This document shows, one piece after another, positions 7,070-12,321 of a stretch of 13,300 nt of DNA. Position numbers and translations under genes: made by a program. Positions within the stretch are counted from its first letter, which is position 1. Every line of letters starts with the position of its first letter. The stretch is from Verrucomicrobiales bacterium (lineage in GTDB: Bacteria > Verrucomicrobiota > Verrucomicrobiia > Verrucomicrobiales > Verrucomicrobiaceae). The stretch is taken from assembly GCA_003506995.1 (NCBI GenBank), contig DNXB01000484.1, forward strand, positions 1-13,300. Direction: 5' to 3'. The notes under the pieces are model-generated. The model worked only from the letters and a program-made list of their open reading frames with translations. It made no database searches and was not told the origin of the DNA.

Positions 7070-8371
7070 ATGCGCCTCCTCCTTCTCACTCTCATTTCTG
7101 TTGCGACACCACTGCTTGCCCAAGTCCGCCCACTGGCGCAGGAGCATGTGGTTGTTTGGACTTCGCCGGACCCGGCGCGGATTTATGGCTACACGCCGGG
7201 GATTTGCCGGCTGGCTTCGGGGCGGCTCGTTGTCACGCATGAGATTTCCTCGGCTGGAAAATCCGTGCCGCCTGAGAACAAGGCGTTTCATGAGTCGCGC
7301 ATTCTCACGAGCGATGATGGCGGCAAGACGTGGACGCATCGCGCGAACTTCGATCTGAGCTTCGCGCGGCCCTTCGTGGCCGGGAAGTCGCTCTACATCC
7401 TCGGGCGCAGCAAGCAGGTGGCGATCATCCGCTCCGATGACGATGGCGTGACGTGGAGCGAGCGGAAATTCCTCAATGACACGGGCATCTGGCATCAGTC
7501 CGCGTGCAACGTCCACTTTGCGAAGGGGAACGTCTATCTCGTCATGGAAAAGCATGCGCCGAGACGCGGCATCACCGGCTGGCAGGTCGGTGATCTCGCG
7601 CCAGTGCTCATGCGAGCGAAGGCGGACAGCGATCTCACGAACAGGGCGAACTGGACCTTCGCGAGCGAGCTTGTGTTTGAAGACTTGGCCGAATCCAAGA
7701 TGCCGAATGCCTTTGGCCAGCCGTTTCATCCGGTGGATCGGAAAAAGGTGACTTTTCTCGTGCCGCCGAAGGGCCGTGGCATCGCGCCGCTGGGCTGGCT
7801 GGAGACGAATGTGGTGCAGTTCACCGATCCCGAGCATGTGTGGCATGATCCGCAGGGAAAAACCTTCCATCTCTGGATGCGGGCGCACACCGGCATGACG
7901 AACTATGCCGCCATCGCGCAGGTGAAGGAAAATGACGACGGCAGCATGACCACCTCGCTCGTGAAATCGCCCGCAGGCACTCCCATGCTCTACGCGCCAT
8001 GCCCTGGCGGCCAGATGCGCTTTCATGTGGAATGGGATGCCAAAACGAAGCTCTGGTGGCTGCTCAGCTCGCAATCCACCGACTCCATGATTCGGCCGGA
8101 CGCCATGCCAAAAGACCGCTGGGGCACGCCGGACAACGAGCGTCATCGCCTGGCGCTCCATTTCTCGAAAAACATGATCGACTGGTGCTTCGCCGGTCTC
8201 GTGACGAAGGGCGACACGCCGAAGGAAAGCCGCCACTACGCCAGCCTGTGCATCGACGGCGACGACCTCTGCATCGTCAGCCGCAGCGGCGATGCGAAGG
8301 CGCATTCCGCACACAACGGCAATTTGATCACCTTCCACCGCGTTCCCAAGTTTCGCAGCCTTGTGTATTAG
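7070..8371 (+). CDS. Secreted sialidase-like beta-propeller protein
   Basis: The 433-residue product has a Sec signal peptide (MRLLLLTL, cut near LLAQ at 15-18). Two Asp-box motifs follow, SDDGGKTW (81-88) and SDDDGVTW (122-129), which mark blades of a sialidase-type six-bladed propeller. Proteins like this are often labelled exo-alpha-sialidase. However, the usual N-terminal RIP motif with its substrate-binding arginine is replaced by YGYTPGICRLASGRLVV (39-55), so sialidase activity is not supported by what I see. A glycoside hydrolase of another specificity or a glycan-binding protein is equally possible. It sits between two sulfatase genes, so a role on the same sulfated glycan is likely. 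The frame is open from a TTG at 7013 inside the repeat, but the ATG at 7070 gives the signal peptide. No Shine-Dalgarno is present. Confidence 0.82.
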   Translation: MRLLLLTLISVATPLLAQVRPLAQEHVVVWTSPDPARIYGYTPGICRLASGRLVVTHEISSAGKSVPPENKAFHESRILTSDDGGKTWTHRANFDLSFARPFVAGKSLYILGRSKQVAIIRSDDDGVTWSERKFLNDTGIWHQSACNVHFAKGNVYLVMEKHAPRRGITGWQVGDLAPVLMRAKADSDLTNRANWTFASELVFEDLAESKMPNAFGQPFHPVDRKKVTFLVPPKGRGIAPLGWLETNVVQFTDPEHVWHDPQGKTFHLWMRAHTGMTNYAAIAQVKENDDGSMTTSLVKSPAGTPMLYAPCPGGQMRFHVEWDAKTKLWWLLSSQSTDSMIRPDAMPKDRWGTPDNERHRLALHFSKNMIDWCFAGLVTKGDTPKESRHYASLCIDGDDLCIVSRSGDAKAHSAHNGNLITFHRVPKFRSLVY

Positions 8372-8435
8372 CAGCTTCGGTTGGCAACCGAAGCCGAACT
8401 TCCCCAATCCGATTCGATTGCCAATCGCAATCTAC
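8371..8435 (+). repeat. Two-hairpin palindromic repeat, copy C
   Basis: This copy starts GCAG where the others have GTAG. The upstream gene uses a TAG two bases earlier (8369-8371). Hairpin 1 (8374-8394) is perfect, with arms GCTTCGGTT and AACCGAAGC around loop GGC. The spacer is CCGAACTTCCCCAATCC. Hairpin 2 (8411-8432) has arms GATTCGATT and AATCGCAATC around loop GCC, with one bulged C at 8428. The ATCTAC end is 7 nt before the ATG at 8443. Confidence 0.88.
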
Positions 8436-8442
8436 TTCAACC

Positions 8443-9897
8443 ATGAAACTTATCTTTTCGTCATTCCTCATTCTGGTTTCGTCATTGGCAGCGCAGCCGC
8501 TCAACGTCCTCTTCATCGCCGCCGATGACCTGCGCAACGATCTCGGCTGCTACGGACACGCGGAGGTCAAGACACCGAATCTTGATCGTCTGGCGCAACG
8601 CGGTCTCGTCTTCAACAAAGCCTACTGCCAGCAAGCTGTGTGCAATCCATCGCGGGCCTCGATCATGACCGGCAGGCGGCTCGATGCATTGCGCGTGTGG
8701 GATCTGCCCACGCATTTCCGCACGCACGCGCCGGATGCCATCACGCTGCCGCAGCACTTCAAGAACCACGGTTTCTTCACCCAGAACATCGGCAAAATCT
8801 TCCACAATTGGATTCACGAGGTGCAGGGCGATCCCGCGTCGTGGAGCGTGCCTGCGGTGATGCATTTCGCGAATCACGGCTCCGACAAAGCTGAGGTCGA
8901 AGGCGAACTGCCGCCCAGCTCTGCCAAAGATCTGAAATGCGAATGCCGCGATGTGCCGGATGAGGCGTATTTCGACGGACGCGTGGCGAAACTGGCCGTG
9001 GAAGCACTTGAGCAGTGCCAGGCCAAGGCGGAACCGTTTTTCCTCGCCGTCGGCTTTTGGAAACCGCACTCGCCTTTCAATGCGCCGAAGAAATACTGGG
9101 ACATGTATCGCCGCGAGGACATCGCGATGCCGAAAAATCCCGAGTGGCCGCAGGACGCGCCACGCATCGCCTGGCATAACAGCCGCGAGATTCTCGGAGA
9201 AGGAAAAAAAGCCCGCAAAGTCACCGACGAGAACATCCGTGAGATGCGCCACGGCTATCTCGCGAACATCAGCTACATGGACGCGCAGATCGGCAAGGTG
9301 CTCGACGCGCTCGACCGCCTAAAGCTAACCGACAGCACCGTCATCGTGTTTTGGTCCGACCATGGCTATCATCTCGGTGAGCAGACCTTGTTCGCCAAGA
9401 CCTCGAACTTTGAACTCGACGCCCGTGTGCCCATGATCATCGCCACACCACAGATGAAGACCGCCGGGCAGAAGACCGAGGCGCTGGCCGAGCTGATGGA
9501 CCTGTATCCCACACTCGCCGAACTCTGCGCCCTGCCGAAGCCCGCCAGCACCGACGGCGTCAGCCTCGCGCCCATTCTCGCCGATCCTGCCGCCAGCGTG
9601 CGCGAGGCCGCGCTCACGCAGCACCCGCGCCCTGCCTACTACAACAGCGAGCCTGACAAAACACCCACCCACATGGGCTACACCCTCCGCAGCGACACAC
9701 ATCGCTACACCGAATGGCGCGACTGGAAGACCGGGCAAACCACCGACCGCGAGCTTTACGATCACACCGCCGATCCCGATGAAACGCGCAACGTCGCCGG
9801 TCATGAAGATCAAAAAGCCGTCGTCGCCCAACATGCCGCGCTCCTCGAAACGATGAAGCCCATCGTCGTGCCCGGCTGGAAGCCGGTTCTGCCGTAG
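8443..9897 (+). CDS. Secreted sulfatase, iduronate-2-sulfatase-like
   Basis: The 484-residue product is a formylglycine sulfatase. A Sec signal peptide (1-17/18) precedes PLNVLFIAADDLRNDLGCYG, with metal-binding D28 and D29. The maturation motif is C67-N-P-S-R71-ASIMTGRR. It is followed by LDALRVWDLPTHFR, the kind of segment that follows the motif in iduronate-2-sulfatases. Later come PFFLAVGFWKPHSPFNAPKKYW and FWSDHGYHLGEQTLF with NFELDARVPMII, again typical of that subfamily (SDHG in place of SDNG). Removal of a 2-O-type sulfate from a uronic-acid-containing glycan is plausible but not proven. The frame is open from 7999 inside the previous gene, but the ATG at 8443 gives the signal peptide. 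It has no Shine-Dalgarno and follows repeat copy C. The TAG stop lies in the decayed repeat at 9894. Confidence 0.93.
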   Translation: MKLIFSSFLILVSSLAAQPLNVLFIAADDLRNDLGCYGHAEVKTPNLDRLAQRGLVFNKAYCQQAVCNPSRASIMTGRRLDALRVWDLPTHFRTHAPDAITLPQHFKNHGFFTQNIGKIFHNWIHEVQGDPASWSVPAVMHFANHGSDKAEVEGELPPSSAKDLKCECRDVPDEAYFDGRVAKLAVEALEQCQAKAEPFFLAVGFWKPHSPFNAPKKYWDMYRREDIAMPKNPEWPQDAPRIAWHNSREILGEGKKARKVTDENIREMRHGYLANISYMDAQIGKVLDALDRLKLTDSTVIVFWSDHGYHLGEQTLFAKTSNFELDARVPMIIATPQMKTAGQKTEALAELMDLYPTLAELCALPKPASTDGVSLAPILADPAASVREAALTQHPRPAYYNSEPDKTPTHMGYTLRSDTHRYTEWRDWKTGQTTDRELYDHTADPDETRNVAGHEDQKAVVAQHAALLETMKPIVVPGWKPVLP

Positions 9898-9934
9898 CTG
9901 CGATTGGCACGCAAAGCACCCGGATTGCCATCCG
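9894..9934 (+). repeat. Decayed copy E of the palindromic repeat
   Basis: The bases GTAGCTGCGATTGGCA match the start of the other copies (copy A begins GTAGCTTCGATTG, copies B and C carry GTTGGCA). Aligned to hairpin 1 of copy C, about 15 of 21 bases agree. The spacer is shortened. A second dyad, CGGAT/ATCCG around TGCC (9921-9934), corresponds to hairpin 2 with its GCC loop. As in copies A and B, the TAG is the stop codon of the upstream gene (9895-9897). The downstream half also overlaps a predicted promoter. Confidence 0.6.
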
Positions 9935-9953
9935 CTCCGTGGCATGATATTCT
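9925..9953 (+). promoter_or_regulatory. Predicted promoter of the AbiEii module, with overlapping dyad
   Basis: TTGCCA (9925-9930) resembles a sigma-70 -35 box at 5 of 6 positions. TATTCT (9948-9953) matches the -10 box at 4 of 6 and has a TGA extended -10 directly in front. The spacer is 17 bases. Transcription would begin near 9960, the A of the start codon, predicting a leaderless message. The dyad CGGAT/ATCCG at 9921-9934 overlaps the -35 box and could be an operator for autoregulation. This is a sequence-based prediction only. Confidence 0.45.
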
Positions 9954-9959
9954 CCAACT

Positions 9960-10415
9960 ATGAATTCGCTGCCAGCCACCTCGCCTGAGCACTACCTCAC
10001 AGGCACATCCGCCATGACGATTCCGTCTGGCGGCGCTGCCTTTGTGGACTGGCACTTCGTGGACACGTTTCTGGACCGAAGGGCCAGCTTTCGCATCGCA
10101 GGGCGCAATTTCCCGGACACCTCGCACCTCTTCGGCAGGCTGGGGGTTTACGAGTGCGCGGACATTTTGCGTCGCAACGGTGTGGCCCTCTCTCCCGATG
10201 ACACATTCTATGCGGCCGACCGGGACCGGGCTGTGCTGGACATGATCGCGGGCAATCTGCAACTAGGACGCAGGCCCGATCACATTCGCCTCGCCGACCA
10301 CAGCGACAACGAGGCCGAAGCCGGGCAGCTTAAGGAGAAGATTTCCCAGATGCGCGAACTCCTGAGTGATGAACGCCAGGCAAAGCTGCTGGATGAATGG
10401 CTGATGCTCCAATGA
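9960..10415 (+). CDS. Small partner protein of AbiEii-type nucleotidyltransferase (candidate antitoxin)
   Basis: This 151-residue cytoplasmic protein has no signal peptide or membrane segment. The sequence shows a conserved-looking core YLTGTSAMTIPSGGAAFVDWHF, then RIAGRNFPDTSHLFGRLGVYECADILRRNG, then ADRDRAVLDMIAGNL. It ends in a charged helical tail (EAEAGQLKEKISQMRELLSDERQAKLLDEW). I do not recognise the family by name. It does not look like the usual AbiEi antitoxin, which has an N-terminal winged helix. It overlaps the nucleotidyltransferase gene by 4 nt (ATGA), as antitoxin genes often do with their toxins, so an antitoxin or adaptor role is inferred from position. The first ATG is kept because the YLTG segment precedes the next ATG. 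No Shine-Dalgarno is present. Confidence 0.8.
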   Translation: MNSLPATSPEHYLTGTSAMTIPSGGAAFVDWHFVDTFLDRRASFRIAGRNFPDTSHLFGRLGVYECADILRRNGVALSPDDTFYAADRDRAVLDMIAGNLQLGRRPDHIRLADHSDNEAEAGQLKEKISQMRELLSDERQAKLLDEWLMLQ

Positions 10416-11044
10416 ACTTCAGCCCCGCCCAACAAGCCCACGTTCGCATCATGCGGGCTGTCTTGAGCGCCTTGCAGAACACGCCCCTGGTTCTGAAAGG
10501 CGGCACTTCGCTGTTATTATGCCACGGGCTTGACCGCTTCTCAGAAGACCTGGATTTCGACTCGCCCAAGAGACTTAACCTCGAAAGCCGCGTGGGGCAC
10601 GCCTTGCGCGCGCTCACAACGGATCTTCGAATCACACGCACCAAGAACACTGACACCGTGCAGCGCTATCGGATCGAATACTCCAACGCCGACATCCAAG
10701 GCCGCCTGAAAGTGGAGATTTCGTTCCGCGACACCATCACGAGCGAGGACATCACTGAGCGAAACAACATCCGAACCTACCGCGTGGCGCGTTTGATCGA
10801 GCAGAAAATCAACGCGCCGGAGAATCGCACCACCGCGCGTGATCTTTATGACGTGCATTTTCTGGCGACGCATTTTAGGCCCGATTTTGGCGAACATAGC
10901 CTGACCCGGCTGCGGGAACTCACGTCGGATGTGAATCGTCTTGAAGGACGTTTTCGTCCGGCTTTTGAAGATGATGATTTGTTCCGAGACAAAACGGACC
11001 TGGTGCCAGGCTTGATCCTGGCCATTCAGAATTCTGTGGGCTGA
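10412..11044 (+). CDS. AbiEii/AbiGii-family nucleotidyltransferase (putative toxin)
   Basis: The 210-residue product has the signature of AbiEii-type nucleotidyltransferases. LKGGTSLLL at 28-36 is followed by R42-F-S-E-D46-L-D48-F, the paired acidic residues that bind metal and nucleotide. A further acidic strand KVEIS at 100-104 carries the third carboxylate. RLIEQKINAPENRTTARDLYDVHFL is the conserved C-terminal helix region. Family members are toxins of AbiE-type toxin-antitoxin and phage-defence systems; characterised relatives modify tRNA or other RNA by adding nucleotides. It is shorter than many family members, but the catalytic region is intact. The ATG at 10412 overlaps the partner gene by 4 nt and is preferred to the ATG at 10397, which would add five residues. 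Confidence 0.9.
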   Translation: MNFSPAQQAHVRIMRAVLSALQNTPLVLKGGTSLLLCHGLDRFSEDLDFDSPKRLNLESRVGHALRALTTDLRITRTKNTDTVQRYRIEYSNADIQGRLKVEISFRDTITSEDITERNNIRTYRVARLIEQKINAPENRTTARDLYDVHFLATHFRPDFGEHSLTRLRELTSDVNRLEGRFRPAFEDDDLFRDKTDLVPGLILAIQNSVG

Positions 11045-11066
11045 GTGAAGCCTTTCCCCCGCTTTC

Positions 11067-12299
11067 ATGAAACCACTCCTCCTCCTCCTCCTCCTCCTCA
11101 TCACGGCCTGCCGTGCGGAACCTCATCTGCCGCCGGGCACGAAGGCGCTGCCATCGGCGGCTCCCAAAGGGCGCGGGCCGCTGGCGTTGGTGAATTTGAA
11201 TCATCATGTGCTGGGGCATGCGCGGGTGTTTGGCAGGAAAGAGCCGGATTTGTTTGTGGCGGGGTATGGCGGGCCGCAGGCGGTGCATTTGTTTCGCTGG
11301 GTGGACACGGCGGAGAACGGCGCGCCGGTGTTTGCGGAGCCGGTTTCGGTGTTGCAGGAGAACGCGGACCTTTATGCAGGCACGCTGCCCTCGCCGACCA
11401 CGGTGGATTGGAATGGAGATGGCGTGCTGGACATCCTCGCGGGCAATTCGGAGGGGTTTGCGCTGTTTTTCGAGAACATCGGCAGCAACGACGAGCCGAA
11501 GTTTCTGCCCGCGAAGCGAGTGAAGGCTGGTGGACGCGAAATTCAGGTGCAGGCGGGTTATTCAGGCAGTTTGCAGGGCTTGCAGGAGGCGCGGTGGGGC
11601 TATCTCTCGCCGAATGTGATCGACTGGAATGGCGATTCGCTGCCGGACATCATCACAGGCGACATCACGGGCAATTACATGATCTATTTGAATCGCGGCA
11701 CCAAGACGGAACCGAAGTTCTACGCCGCGCATCCGCTTTACTGCGATGGCATTGACCTCCACGGCATGTGGCGTTGTCGGCCAGCCGTGGCGAAGATCGG
11801 CGAACGCATCGCGCTGGCGATCGTGGATGGCGACGACCAGTTTCATCTCTACTGGCGCATCGACGACTACAACGTCGAGGACGGCGGCAAGCTGAAGCTC
11901 GACGATGGCAAGCTCATCGGCACGAGCGGCGGCATCGGCGGCCAGAGTGGACGCTGCAAGCTGGACTTCTTTGATTGGAATCAAGACGGGCACATGGACT
12001 TCGTCATTGGCACGGGGCGTGTCGTTTCCATTCCAGATCGCGAAACCGGCCTGCCCATGCCGACGATCGGCAAGAAGACCCTCGGCACACCGCTGCTGAT
12101 GCTGAACCAAGGCGACAACACCTTTGCGAGGCCGGTGGCGTTTCGTGATGGCGAAGGAAAAGTCATCCAGCCCGGCGGGGCGCATGAGACGGGCGCGGTT
12201 GGCACGATGCTGGGCGAAGACGGGCCGAATCTGCTCATCTGTAATGAGGCGGGGCGGATGTTTTTGATTCCGGGGAAGGAGTTGAAGACGACGCCGTGA
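11067..12299 (+). CDS. FG-GAP/VCBS-type repeat lipoprotein
   Basis: The 410-residue product begins with MKP and eight consecutive leucines, then ITAC, a lipobox with Cys15, so it is likely anchored to a membrane as a lipoprotein. Three calcium-binding FG-GAP/VCBS motifs follow: DWNGDGVLDILAG from residue 114, DWNGDSLPDIITGD from 186 and DWNQDGHMDFVIG from 303. These mark blades of an integrin-like beta-propeller. Such proteins usually mediate binding to polysaccharides or other proteins at the cell surface. It starts 22 nt after the nucleotidyltransferase stop and could be co-transcribed with it by read-through, but its function matches the sulfatase cluster. The leucines are all encoded by CTC. 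The TGA stop lies in a palindromic repeat shared with the convergent sulfatase gene. Confidence 0.85.
   Translation: MKPLLLLLLLLITACRAEPHLPPGTKALPSAAPKGRGPLALVNLNHHVLGHARVFGRKEPDLFVAGYGGPQAVHLFRWVDTAENGAPVFAEPVSVLQENADLYAGTLPSPTTVDWNGDGVLDILAGNSEGFALFFENIGSNDEPKFLPAKRVKAGGREIQVQAGYSGSLQGLQEARWGYLSPNVIDWNGDSLPDIITGDITGNYMIYLNRGTKTEPKFYAAHPLYCDGIDLHGMWRCRPAVAKIGERIALAIVDGDDQFHLYWRIDDYNVEDGGKLKLDDGKLIGTSGGIGGQSGRCKLDFFDWNQDGHMDFVIGTGRVVSIPDRETGLPMPTIGKKTLGTPLLMLNQGDNTFARPVAFRDGEGKVIQPGGAHETGAVGTMLGEDGPNLLICNEAGRMFLIPGKELKTTP
11076..11099 (+). repeat. (CTC)8 trinucleotide repeat
   Basis: Eight tandem CTC codons encode Leu4-Leu11 of the lipoprotein signal peptide. Slippage of whole units would lengthen or shorten the hydrophobic core without breaking the frame. 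Confidence 0.9.
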
Positions 12300-12321
12300 T
12301 TCGATTGCCAATCGAATCTAC
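12296..12321. repeat. Single-hairpin palindromic repeat, copy D, between convergent genes
   Basis: Arms GATTCGATT (12298-12306) and AATCGAATC (12310-12318) pair perfectly around loop GCC, identical to hairpin 2 of copy B. On the + strand the leading GTGA gives the TGA stop of the FG-GAP gene. On the - strand the leading GTAG gives the TAG stop of the sulfatase. It is a full palindrome apart from one missing A. It probably acts as a bidirectional transcription terminator or transcript end-stabiliser. Confidence 0.85.

Noticed and set aside
5564..8407. Very long antisense open frame (947 codons) across the arylsulfatase, the repeat and the sialidase-like gene
   Set aside because: It is the mirror of two genes with intact catalytic motifs and signal peptides. 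It has no recognisable domain, and long antisense frames are expected from GC-rich codon use.
7003..8435. The repeats as sigma-70 promoters, because hairpin 1 contains TTGGCA and hairpin 2 TTGCCA
   Set aside because: In copies B and C no -10-like hexamer lies 16-18 bases downstream, except in the decayed copy at 9894.
11045..11755. GTG-started + strand frame overlapping the FG-GAP gene
   Set aside because: Its product is low-complexity Gly/Ala/Arg sequence, while the other frame has a lipobox and three calcium-binding motifs.
4693..12321. The repeats as a CRISPR array
   Set aside because: Copies are separated by whole genes, vary in sequence and have no uniform spacers; there are no cas genes.
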